Source of the DNA: Parachlamydia sp.
Lineage (GTDB): Bacteria; Chlamydiota; Chlamydiia; Chlamydiales; Parachlamydiaceae
Assembly (NCBI GenBank): GCA_021372155.1
Contig: JAJFUZ010000039.1
Span: 1-33,741 of the forward strand
Direction of reading: 5' to 3'
Length of the DNA: 33,741 bases
Shown here: positions 14,476-22,282 of the stretch, piece after piece
Layout: the number at the start of each line of letters is the position of its first letter
Position numbering within the stretch: position 1 is the stretch's first letter
The notes under the pieces: model-generated
What the model was told of the DNA's origin: nothing
Database searches by the model: none
What the model saw: only the letters and a program-made list of their open reading frames with translations
Program-made: the position numbers and the translations under genes

Positions 14476-15444
14476 ATGAAAAAATTATATTCTACTTTCC
14501 TGATGATCTGTCTCCTTTGCTCCAGCATCCAGGCCTCTCAACCCTACTATATCGGGGAATTAGGCAGCGCCTGGGAGTTTCCCAGCGACCATCTTCCCGT
14601 AGCAGCCACCTTCGGAAATGTGCATATTGCCTCCTGGAATATTCTGAACAAAAATTATCTCTTCCACATCAATGAAAACACGCAGGGGCTGCGCGACAGC
14701 GCCATCATGCGCGATCACCAACCTATCGATTCCACTTCGTTAACCCTGCGCGAAAGAATTGTGCTGCAGCAGATTTTGGAGATGATCAGCCATCCAACTC
14801 ACCCCCGCTCCCTCATTGCTCTAGAGGAAACCCATCCGGATGTCCTGAATGCTCTGAAAGAAGAGCTGCCCGGCAACTGGGCCATTGCGACGCCGCCCGG
14901 ACAACCACAGTCTCAAGACATCTATCTTTATAACAAAGAGATCTTCGAGATCGTTGCGGTTGATGCGGCAAAATATACGCCTGATAATTACAAGACGATC
15001 TTTTCCCTGACCCTGCGCGAAAAAGCGACCGGCGAAACCTTCCGATTCATCCAGTCGCACATTCCGGGAGGACCGGTCGACTCACCCGTCGCAGTCGCGA
15101 AATATGCTAAAGAGGCGATGAGGCAGTTCGACCCATCCCTCACCATTGCCCTCATGGGAGATATGAATCAATCCCCTGCTGTCATCGAAAAAGCTTTAGC
15201 CGGCGCTGCGAAAGAGGCCGGACTCCCCTTTCAGCCTTATGCCCATTTGCCCATCGCCTATCCTTCGCATGTAAACACGCGCCTAGAGGCTTCCTGGATA
15301 GATAACTTTTTCGTTTACTCCCCCAGGATTAACGTACAAGCTACAAATGAACCTTCAGAATTGTCGAGCGCCGTAGCCCCTGCGGTTACTGTCCTGCAGG
15401 CTGCAACATTGCATCAAGAGCTTTCTGGTAGTTCGGCTCCTTAG
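14476..15444 (+). CDS. Secreted EEP-superfamily (nuclease/phosphatase) protein with permuted motifs, 322 aa
   Basis: A signal peptide (FLMICLLCSSIQA) leads into a domain of the endonuclease/exonuclease/phosphatase fold, Mg-dependent enzymes cutting nucleic acids, inositol phosphates or sphingomyelin. Motifs in order are SDHLPVAATF (37-46), IASWNILN (Asn55), LIALEE (Glu117/118), FIQSHIPGG (His195), MGDMNQSP (Asp229, Asn231) and SWIDNFFV (Asp276). In normal family members SDHxPV is the last motif, after the Asp. Here it comes first, before the WN motif that normally starts the domain, so the domain appears circularly permuted. All catalytic residues are present, so activity is likely. GAGG precedes the ATG. 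The last 20 codons overlap the convergent tpx gene by 59 bases. The substrate is unknown. Confidence 0.75.
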   Translation: MKKLYSTFLMICLLCSSIQASQPYYIGELGSAWEFPSDHLPVAATFGNVHIASWNILNKNYLFHINENTQGLRDSAIMRDHQPIDSTSLTLRERIVLQQILEMISHPTHPRSLIALEETHPDVLNALKEELPGNWAIATPPGQPQSQDIYLYNKEIFEIVAVDAAKYTPDNYKTIFSLTLREKATGETFRFIQSHIPGGPVDSPVAVAKYAKEAMRQFDPSLTIALMGDMNQSPAVIEKALAGAAKEAGLPFQPYAHLPIAYPSHVNTRLEASWIDNFFVYSPRINVQATNEPSELSSAVAPAVTVLQAATLHQELSGSSAP

Positions 15445-15901
15445 TAATCTCAGGCACTAGCTCGCGGTAGATCACCTTGTCGTTCTCATCGAGGACGACG
15501 ACGGATCGCGATGCCAGACCAGCCAAGGGTCCGTCGATGATCAGGACGCCATATTTCTCGGCAAAGTCTTTGGAGCGCAGCATGGAAAGAGTGAGGATGT
15601 TCTTCAAGCCTTCATTTCCGCAAAACCGCCTCTGCGCAAAGGGCAGATCGGCCGATATAAATAGAATCATAATGCCAGGATTGGACTTCGCAGCATCGTT
15701 GAACTTTTTTGCCGAAAGGGCGCAGACATCGGTGTCGAGGCTGGGAACAATTGAAATCAGCTTGCGCTTGCCACTGAAATCATTCAATGTATGGTCTTTT
15801 AGATCTCCGTCTGTGAGCACAAAATCGGGTGCTTTGGCGCCTATCTGGGGCAGCTCGCCGTTTGTCTGCACTTTTGATCCTTTGAATGTGACGCTGACCA
15901 T
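15386..15901 (-). CDS. tpx: Thiol peroxidase Tpx, 171 aa
   Basis: An atypical 2-Cys peroxiredoxin that reduces hydrogen and alkyl peroxides using thioredoxin. The peroxidatic cysteine lies in PSLDTDVC (Cys60) and the resolving cysteine in FAQRRFCGNEG (Cys94), both at the classical positions. Other hallmarks are ISADLPFAQ, DGPLAGLASRSVVVLDEND and ELVPEITKEPNY. The length is close to the family norm. GGGAG lies before the ATG. No signal peptide is visible, so it works in the cytosol here, unlike the E. coli protein once described as periplasmic. Its 3' end overlaps the end of the secreted EEP gene on the other strand. Confidence 0.94.
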   Translation of the reverse strand: MVSVTFKGSKVQTNGELPQIGAKAPDFVLTDGDLKDHTLNDFSGKRKLISIVPSLDTDVCALSAKKFNDAAKSNPGIMILFISADLPFAQRRFCGNEGLKNILTLSMLRSKDFAEKYGVLIIDGPLAGLASRSVVVLDENDKVIYRELVPEITKEPNYQKALDAMLQPAGQ

Positions 15902-15932
15902 GGATATCTCCCTTGTTGGATTTCAGCATTCT

Positions 15933-15961
15933 AGTATCTCATGATGAAAATGTACTAACAA
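15933..15961 (-). promoter_or_regulatory. Putative tpx promoter
   Basis: On the minus strand TTGTTA (15956-15961) and GATACT (15933-15938) are separated by 17 bases, each matching four of six consensus bases. RNA would begin about 25 bases before the tpx ATG. Confidence 0.42.
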
Positions 15962-15964
15962 TTT

Positions 15965-16564
15965 TTACAATGTGAGATAAATGACATCCAGATGGCTTCT
16001 GATCGCTTCAATGGCGCGCTTCTGGAAATCCCGTTCCAGCGGCTGCTTGCGGTTCATGTCGAAAGGATTCCCGAATTCGGGATCGACAAATGTCTCGCCG
16101 GCAAAGGTGCGCGGACCATCGTAGCGCGGTATCACGTGCCAGTGAAAGTGCGGGTTGGGCTTGCCCTCTTTCCAAGGCGGATCAGCCTTCTCCTGGCGAT
16201 AGGCCATATTCATGAGGTAGGCCACATTGAAATGGGTGGCTCCAAAAACTTTCTGCAGTGCAGGAAGATAGCGCCGGAGAATTTCGCGGTATTCGCTAGC
16301 CTCTTCGTCTGTCATCTCCTCATAGGTGCCAAAGTGCCTTTTCGAGATGATAAGAGACCTGCCCAGATAGGCCTGATTCATCCAGTAGGTGATCTTCCAG
16401 TACTTTGTAAAAGCGATAATCGCAGCATAGTCCTTGCTGGGCGTGCATAGGATGCACTCAGGATCAAAATGGTCGGAAACATTTTCCGCATATGCGTAAA
16501 ATTTGACCTCTTCGCCTGCAAGGGGCAGGAAAAAGAGAACGACTGTAACAAAAACCTTAAACAT
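15965..16564 (-). CDS. HIT-family protein with an N-terminal signal-like segment, 199 aa
   Basis: Histidine-triad proteins hydrolyse or transfer nucleoside monophosphates. The triad is PHFHWHVIPRY (His139, His141, His143 from this start). The upstream helix KRHFGTYEEMTDEEASEY and the early ECILC pair (Cys37, Cys40), a zinc-type feature of some HIT proteins, also fit. Unusually, the protein begins with a hydrophobic signal-like stretch (MFKVFVTVVLFFLPLAGEE), suggesting export or membrane anchoring. ATG at 16564 is chosen: GAGGTG precedes it and an in-frame GTG two codons earlier lies within that site. It starts 2 bases after the stop of the aminotransferase gene, so translation is likely coupled. 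Confidence 0.8.
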   Translation of the reverse strand: MFKVFVTVVLFFLPLAGEEVKFYAYAENVSDHFDPECILCTPSKDYAAIIAFTKYWKITYWMNQAYLGRSLIISKRHFGTYEEMTDEEASEYREILRRYLPALQKVFGATHFNVAYLMNMAYRQEKADPPWKEGKPNPHFHWHVIPRYDGPRTFAGETFVDPEFGNPFDMNRKQPLERDFQKRAIEAIRSHLDVIYLTL

Positions 16565-16566
16565 TA

Positions 16567-17730
16567 TCACCTCATTGCTTTTTTGATTCTATCTCCCACG
16601 CCGACCAGCCGCTCTTTTGGCTCATTGGAAAAGACCAAACGCACATAATTTGCAGCCTTGGGTCCCCAGCCCACCATCGGCGTGGCTGCAATTTTTGCCT
16701 CTTTGAAAAGCTTATCAGATAAGTTCTTCGAGGACATGCCGAGAGCCGCTGCATCCAGAAGGAGAGACCAGCCACCGTGGGGAGGAATCACGGGAAGTCC
16801 TTCCAGCTCATGCAGGAGCGTATCGCGCCGTTCCTGCCAGATGTTGAGAGCCGTTTGGAGCCCATCATCTTCGGCATTGAGTCCAGCGGCGACTCCCGCC
16901 ATGCTGATACCGGTCTGACAGACCACATTGGCAATGCTGACAAGCCCGATATCGTTCAAGATCTGCTGCGGCCCGACAACCCAGCCCACGCGCCATCCAA
17001 TCATTCTCAACTCCTTGGAAGCGGCGCCTACGGTGATGGTGCGTTCCTTCATGTCGAGAAAAGAGGCCGGATGGAGGATGGTGCGGCCATCATAGAGGAT
17101 GCGCTCCATGGCGGCATCGTAGAGGAGCCAGGCGTCCGTCGTGTTGGCCAGGCGCGCCACAGCTTCCCATTCGCTCTGGGTGAGCACATGGCCCGTCGGC
17201 ATTCCGGGGCTGATCACAATGACACGTGTCTTCGGCGATGCAGCACGTTCCAAAGCAAAAATATCAAGGCGCCAGCCTGTCTGAGAGGGAATCAGAGGGA
17301 CAAAAATGGGCACGCCGCCCGCCAGATAGATGCGGTTGATGATTCCAGCATAGGTGGGATCGGTCACGATGACCTCATCGCCTGGTTCCACTAAGGCCAG
17401 AAGAGTGTTCAAAATTCCCGACATGCCTCCAGCAGTGATGAGGCACTGCGAACGCCAGTCATAGGATTGTCCACTCGCGCTTGAAACGCGCCGCGCGGCC
17501 GCTTCACGCAGGGCATCCTGACCTAGAAAGGGAAGGTAGCTATTATGCTCATCCTGACCAACAGCCCGACGAGTCATCTCGATTGCAATGGCTGGAGGCG
17601 GAATATCGGTGTCGAGATTTTCCAGGCGCAGGAGATCAGGATCATGGGCGGCATCTGCAGCATTTCCCATCCGTTCGACACCAATTCCCGGTACATGGGT
17701 AAGCCTGGAGACTCTTTCTAGACGAGGCAT
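16567..17730 (-). CDS. Class I/II pyridoxal-phosphate aminotransferase, 387 aa
   Basis: This is a fold type I aminotransferase. The N-terminal substrate segment is YLPFLGQDALREAAARR, cofactor-phosphate residues lie around TAGGMSGILNTL (about 99-110), and the proline-glycine turn is ISPGMPTGHV where most relatives have NPNNPTG. The cofactor aspartate is in WLLYDAAMER (Asp205). The Schiff-base lysine is in VGAASKELRMIGWRVGW (Lys239). The C-terminal carboxylate-binding arginine is in NYVRLVFS. It is complete in length. The amino-acid substrate is not readable from sequence. It leads a two-gene unit with the HIT protein. The C-terminus of the 1267-residue gene lies only 21 bases upstream on the same strand, so read-through from that gene is possible. 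Confidence 0.88.
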   Translation of the reverse strand: MPRLERVSRLTHVPGIGVERMGNAADAAHDPDLLRLENLDTDIPPPAIAIEMTRRAVGQDEHNSYLPFLGQDALREAAARRVSSASGQSYDWRSQCLITAGGMSGILNTLLALVEPGDEVIVTDPTYAGIINRIYLAGGVPIFVPLIPSQTGWRLDIFALERAASPKTRVIVISPGMPTGHVLTQSEWEAVARLANTTDAWLLYDAAMERILYDGRTILHPASFLDMKERTITVGAASKELRMIGWRVGWVVGPQQILNDIGLVSIANVVCQTGISMAGVAAGLNAEDDGLQTALNIWQERRDTLLHELEGLPVIPPHGGWSLLLDAAALGMSSKNLSDKLFKEAKIAATPMVGWGPKAANYVRLVFSNEPKERLVGVGDRIKKAMR

Positions 17731-17751
17731 AGGATATCCTTTATCAAAGAA

Positions 17752-20700
17752 TCATAGCTGTTCATCAAACATTTTGTCAATTTGTATAATTTGAACATTT
17801 AGTCTATTTTTAACCTGCTCTTCATAGCGCTGAAGCAGAGCATCGACAAACTTGAGCGTTTCAACCAGAGGTTTCTTGATCTCCACTCGGAACATTTGGA
17901 TAATGCCAAGATTTAACAGATCTAGCTGATTCTGCGGATCATCTGCTTGCAAACAAGTATTTAGAAGGATCGATTCGTTGGCTGTGAGCTGACCTTGAAC
18001 TAGCCGATCGCGCAAAAGTGCAAGCCATTTAAAACTATCCATACCAGCATAGCGGTAACCGGAGCGCAAATAGGATGTCAACTTTTCACAAACTCCCTGC
18101 CATTTTCTTGAAAAGTGCAACATTTCCGCAAATTGACCAAGATCATGGCTGTAACGCTTCATCGGCGCATCGCCTTCGTTAAAAAGATAGTGCTGCGAAG
18201 GATCGCGAGCTGAAGGATGGGCGCTCTGGGAAAGCTGGATAAGCGCAGCCAATTCCAGCAACACAGCTTGCTGCCGCAACCCTGCTGAGGCTAGTGTCAT
18301 GCAAAGAGCAGGATCTTCTTTTCCAAGCAGAATATCGCCGGAGAGATCGAGAATAAAGGTAATATTGTTTAGGGCAGTATCAATCGTGCCCTCACGCTGT
18401 CTTTTGGACCTATCCCCATCACCAAGCGATTCAACTTCGCGATACTGAGGAAGAAGTCGATACAGATGAAGCGTCTTCACACGCTGCTGCAGGGTATGCA
18501 AAAGTCTCTCAGCTTCATTTTGAAGATTCTTGTCGTCGGATGTTTCAGAAATTTTGAAATCTTGAAGATGCTTGGCCAGCTTATCCAAATCATAGGGAGG
18601 CGACGACTCATGCCGCTCATCACTCTGTTCGCAGACACTGTCCAGGATGGACAGACAACTTTCCAAACCATTCTGAAGCAATGTACGAGTTTTCTGTGGA
18701 TCCAATCGATGCGCCTTGGCATGCCTCAAATCGGTAAGGTGAGAGTCTCCTCCCGAGTACGGATAGCGGCTTGAGACTTCAATGACACGCTGCAATCGCT
18801 TGATCACTTCTGTTTGCTCAGATGTCAATGAGACAACGCCAGCGTGTTCCAACGCCTGACAGTAATGCAACGGATTGTGCTCCTGCCATCTCCAACCCTC
18901 TCTTCCACTTTTGACTAGCAGCTGGGAAGTGGTGCTATCTGAAATCGCGACTCCTTTAAGCGATAAGGATAGCTTGGAGGCCTGTTCCAGCAACACTGCC
19001 AGGCGCAGGTAAATCTCAGAAACGCAAACAGGGCTCTTCGCCTCTGTCATCACGAGCTCTCGCAAGCAAAGCACTGTATGGACCAGATTGTTGAGCGCAT
19101 CACCTTGAAACTGATGCAGAAACTGACGCTTGGTTTCTTTAGAGGAAAGGACAAATCCCTGATGCTGTTCATAAAGCTGCTGGCAGTGTTCGGACACTTT
19201 CTTAAAAAGTGTCTGCACATTTTCAACAGGTTTTGGCGCTGAAGGGGCAGTGACAGGAACTGCAGCAGGAACAATCACTGGGGATTCTAACTCTTCCTCT
19301 TCTTCCTCATACTCCTCAATCCGAGCATCAACAAGAACCGCAGGCCTGTCCTTTTTCTCTTCCCCAATTAACTGACGGGAAAGAAGATCACTGATCAGTC
19401 CTCGATTCAAGGTGAAAAAGCAGCGCTCCAAAACTTGTCGAGCGCTTCTGATCTTTTCGTACATTTCATCATAATGGGCAGATAATTCGGGATACTCTTC
19501 AAGAGCCTGAAGCATTCCTTCTTCACGCTGCTGGATGCGAGCGATTGTCTTGGTTAACTTTGCGAACCACTGGCCCGTACAGACTTCAAAATTCTCTAGT
19601 GAAGGCCCAGGACCTTGTTTTAAATTGGTTTGCAACTCTTTCAACAGGTGTTGGATCGAGTCACTATTGGATTGCAGTTTCTTTTTCAATTGAGGTGCGT
19701 TGGCAAGCCAGGGAAATTCCCACTTGCTGCAGATGCGTTTCAGATCATCGCGGGAGAATTCACGAAGGCTGCAGGAGAAAAGCCTCAATATCGTTTGCCT
19801 TTCCATTTGCGGCTTAGCCCGCGACCCGCCATCGAGTATGCGCGGCCAGCAATCCAGCAGGACAAGCTCACCAAGTAGAGTGACAGCGGTGGAAAGACGC
19901 TGCATCCCGGGTCTTTCGTCGGTCGTCCCTGCCGTATCCTTGATCGCAGCAAGAAATCTCTTTACTAGAGGCCGAAATAGCCGCACCCGATCGAAAGCGC
20001 GGGACCGCGCGGCAAAGTCTAAAGGCTTGCTTTGATTCCACTCGCTGCGCATCCACTCGATAAACTGGGAAAAGGTTGTGGTAATCTGAGAAAGACAGGC
20101 CTCGACTTTGCGCAGTTTTTCTCCCTCAAGTCCCTGCACAGCTTCTATACGGAACTGCTCCAAAGACTCGCGCACCTGCAGATCGAGAAGATCCATCGAC
20201 GTAAATAATGAACTGCGCTGCTGAAGATCAGGAGCACAAAATCCCGTTATCAGCTGATGAACTTTCAGCATCTGCTCTGCACGAGCCTGGAGAGAAGAGA
20301 CAACACCATGTGCGATCAGGGAGTGCAGCCGCCTGGGGCGGTTGAAAAGCTGCCGTCCTATGAATGAATTGTCTCCCAAAATCCCGTGTACCTGCTTTTG
20401 AAGAGTCTCAAAATAGTCCATTTCGAGTTCCTTGAGGCGCATCGAGCATTTCTGAACCCTGTCAAGCAGTTGGAGCAGCTGCGTCGCTTTTTCAGGACTC
20501 AGTTGCACCTCTCTGAGCAGGTGGACTTCCCGTCCAATTTCCTGATTCCACTCTTGCATACTCTGAAGAGCCTGTTTGCAGGCAGTTTCAATTCTCTTGG
20601 ATAGACCCTGGCGCTTCTTGATGTCTTGTAAAACACCCTCTGTGCTTCTTTGGCATACAATCAGGCAATCGTTCAGCCATCCTGTAGCTGCATCATCGAG

Positions 20701-21555
20701 ATTCACCTGGTCCTGATTTTCAACCTTAAAATCCACTGAAGAGACATTTTGAGCCTGAATGGGAAACAGAAGAATCGGCAGCAGATGGAGCGGATCTTGC
20801 AAGGCTTTCTCCCATATTTGAAAGCACTTCCACGCCCGGTCCATTCGATCAAAGAAGGATTTATATTCGACCTCCCCCCTCAATTTTTCGAAAGCCTGCC
20901 GGCAGTTGTCGATGATGTCCGAACAAATCATCAGCGGGCCTTTTACTTTTTCTAAATCCTCCAGGTTGTTGCTGAAACAGGCTGAGTCGATGATGGTGCA
21001 AAGAATCCGCAAATTCCCTGGAAGAACCTCCTGAAGGTCCTTGATCGTGACACGCCTGCTTCCCCTTTCATCAATGGTGTCGAGTTTGAGACGATGACTC
21101 ACTTTCTGGAACAGCTCTGTAAAAGCGGTTGCATCTGCCAGCAGGAAATTGCGCAAAGCAAGGTAGTGGGGGATGGCAGGGGCCGTCATCACTCCCCTTG
21201 TCAGCGTCTCGACCTCAGCCTGATAAGCGCTCAATCTTTGGGCCAGCTCTTCTTCTCTCCCCTGCTGCAAAGAGGGCAAAAGGGCACATGCAGTCTTAAA
21301 TCCGCGCGACTGAAACAGGGCCGCAACCTTTTCCAGTCGTGTTAATGTATCCCAGACGCCTTGCAAGGGAACCTGCAGGTTAAGCTTTCCATCTGCATTC
21401 AGAAGTTCTTTTGGATCAGCGCTCCAGCTTCTGCGAGCAAAGAGCTGCCGGATGATTGCATAGCGTTCGGCTATTTCGGAACTGGGTGTGATGGCATGGA
21501 GTTCAAGCGCTAAAGGCGATGGAACAACAAGGGAAATTTGCATAGAGTGTCTCAT
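17752..21555 (-). CDS. Very large helical protein of unknown function, 1267 aa
   Basis: No known domain was recognised. The protein is almost entirely predicted helical, rich in Leu, Gln, Glu and Arg, with many heptad-like segments (for example VQKCSMRLKELEMDYFETLQ and RLLHTLQQRVKTLHLYRLL). It falls into two helical halves separated by a low-complexity linker at about residues 745-775: an acidic run (EEYEEEEEELES) followed by a Pro/Ala/Val stretch (VPAAVPVTAPSAPKPVE). There is no signal peptide or transmembrane helix. The start could be either of two in-frame ATGs (21555 or 21543); neither has a good ribosome site. Base composition looks like its neighbours. Such large soluble helical proteins are common among lineage-specific genes of chlamydia-like bacteria, where some are effectors or scaffold proteins, but nothing here proves that. 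Confidence 0.72.
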   Translation of the reverse strand: MRHSMQISLVVPSPLALELHAITPSSEIAERYAIIRQLFARRSWSADPKELLNADGKLNLQVPLQGVWDTLTRLEKVAALFQSRGFKTACALLPSLQQGREEELAQRLSAYQAEVETLTRGVMTAPAIPHYLALRNFLLADATAFTELFQKVSHRLKLDTIDERGSRRVTIKDLQEVLPGNLRILCTIIDSACFSNNLEDLEKVKGPLMICSDIIDNCRQAFEKLRGEVEYKSFFDRMDRAWKCFQIWEKALQDPLHLLPILLFPIQAQNVSSVDFKVENQDQVNLDDAATGWLNDCLIVCQRSTEGVLQDIKKRQGLSKRIETACKQALQSMQEWNQEIGREVHLLREVQLSPEKATQLLQLLDRVQKCSMRLKELEMDYFETLQKQVHGILGDNSFIGRQLFNRPRRLHSLIAHGVVSSLQARAEQMLKVHQLITGFCAPDLQQRSSLFTSMDLLDLQVRESLEQFRIEAVQGLEGEKLRKVEACLSQITTTFSQFIEWMRSEWNQSKPLDFAARSRAFDRVRLFRPLVKRFLAAIKDTAGTTDERPGMQRLSTAVTLLGELVLLDCWPRILDGGSRAKPQMERQTILRLFSCSLREFSRDDLKRICSKWEFPWLANAPQLKKKLQSNSDSIQHLLKELQTNLKQGPGPSLENFEVCTGQWFAKLTKTIARIQQREEGMLQALEEYPELSAHYDEMYEKIRSARQVLERCFFTLNRGLISDLLSRQLIGEEKKDRPAVLVDARIEEYEEEEEELESPVIVPAAVPVTAPSAPKPVENVQTLFKKVSEHCQQLYEQHQGFVLSSKETKRQFLHQFQGDALNNLVHTVLCLRELVMTEAKSPVCVSEIYLRLAVLLEQASKLSLSLKGVAISDSTTSQLLVKSGREGWRWQEHNPLHYCQALEHAGVVSLTSEQTEVIKRLQRVIEVSSRYPYSGGDSHLTDLRHAKAHRLDPQKTRTLLQNGLESCLSILDSVCEQSDERHESSPPYDLDKLAKHLQDFKISETSDDKNLQNEAERLLHTLQQRVKTLHLYRLLPQYREVESLGDGDRSKRQREGTIDTALNNITFILDLSGDILLGKEDPALCMTLASAGLRQQAVLLELAALIQLSQSAHPSARDPSQHYLFNEGDAPMKRYSHDLGQFAEMLHFSRKWQGVCEKLTSYLRSGYRYAGMDSFKWLALLRDRLVQGQLTANESILLNTCLQADDPQNQLDLLNLGIIQMFRVEIKKPLVETLKFVDALLQRYEEQVKNRLNVQIIQIDKMFDEQL

Positions 21556-21644
21556 TAATATTAAACATAAAGACTAACATATAAATAAATATTAAGGAAC
21601 GATTAAACACTTTGATTCCATTACGTCATTTAATAGAATTCTTC

Positions 21645-21668
21645 TATAATACGTTTATCGGAGGTGAT
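21645..21668 (+). promoter_or_regulatory. -10 box and strong ribosome site of the 139-residue gene
   Basis: A consensus TATAAT (21645-21650) lies 18 bases before the ATG, and GGAGGTGAT directly precedes it. No convincing -35 is seen 17 bases upstream (TACGTC). The strong ribosome site fixes the start at 21669 rather than the in-frame ATG at 21612. Confidence 0.5.
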
Positions 21669-22088
21669 ATGAGATTTCTTTTAATTGCCCTCATGGCAGC
21701 CTTATTTCCAGTTTTATTACCCGCTGTGACTATTTCCCCACAGGCAAAGGTCATCGTGCGACTCGATGAGAGCTATATTGAACAAGTCCGCGATTTTTCA
21801 GACACTGCTCTTGCCTCAAGAATCTTGCCCCATTCTCAGCTGATCGGTTTAAACATCTCAGGACAAATGAGAGCGGGCCCCGCAACGGCTGAGGTCATTC
21901 ATCACTTGCAGGACTTGAAATTACTCATTATAAGTGGCGAGCCATGGCTGGATCGATCTATGACACTCTCCTCAGAGTTTCTTGCCGCATTAACTCAAGC
22001 ACCTTTGCCCATCACCTATCTCTCTTATTTGATCGCTCTTCTGCAATGGAAGTTGCAATTATTCTTAAAGGCTGTTTTGTTCGCCTGA
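21669..22088 (+). CDS. Small secreted protein, possibly C-terminally truncated, 139 aa
   Basis: A signal peptide (MRFLLIALMAALFPVLLPA) is followed by a mature part with no family I recognise. The stretch LIGLNISGQMRAGPATAEV and HHLQDLKLLIIS has a leucine spacing faintly like one LRR unit. The tail (ITYLSYLIALLQWKLQLFLK) is hydrophobic and unlike the rest. The region just beyond holds a recombinase remnant, so the present C-terminus may have been created by an insertion or deletion. Expression signals are good (see the ribosome site entry). Confidence 0.6.
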   Translation: MRFLLIALMAALFPVLLPAVTISPQAKVIVRLDESYIEQVRDFSDTALASRILPHSQLIGLNISGQMRAGPATAEVIHHLQDLKLLIISGEPWLDRSMTLSSEFLAALTQAPLPITYLSYLIALLQWKLQLFLKAVLFA

Positions 22089-22201
22089 TTTGCCCAAATT
22101 AATAGTAAAACCTTGTATTGAATGCAACGCAAGAGTTCAGGCACTGTTGCCTTGGATGAATTCTAGTGGATCCATAGAAGATTTACAACGAACCAAGACC
22201 T

Positions 22202-22267
22202 ATTCACATAAGTATAAAGCGTGGCGGTCGTAATATTAAGCTTTTTTGCCACTTCTGTAGCTATTAG
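22202..22267 (-). pseudogene. Remnant of a serine-recombinase C-terminal helix-turn-helix
   Basis: Read on the minus strand, the bases translate to ATEVAKKLNITTATLYTYVN. This is the helix-turn-helix typical of the C-terminus of resolvase/invertase-family recombinases found on mobile elements. The frame has a stop codon just upstream (within FRQ-stop) and runs into a stop soon after, with no catalytic domain nearby. It is a decayed fragment, and the rest of the 194-base gap (22089-22282) shows no gene. Confidence 0.55.
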
Positions 22268-22282
22268 TTACTGACGAAATTT

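Noticed and set aside
16777-17394. 205-residue plus-strand frame opposite the aminotransferase
   Set aside because: Shadow of a gene with all PLP-enzyme motifs; no independent support.
22089-22201. Possible transposase fragment on the minus strand next to the recombinase remnant
   Set aside because: An open stretch exists but its translation matches no transposase motif that I can name, so it is not claimed.
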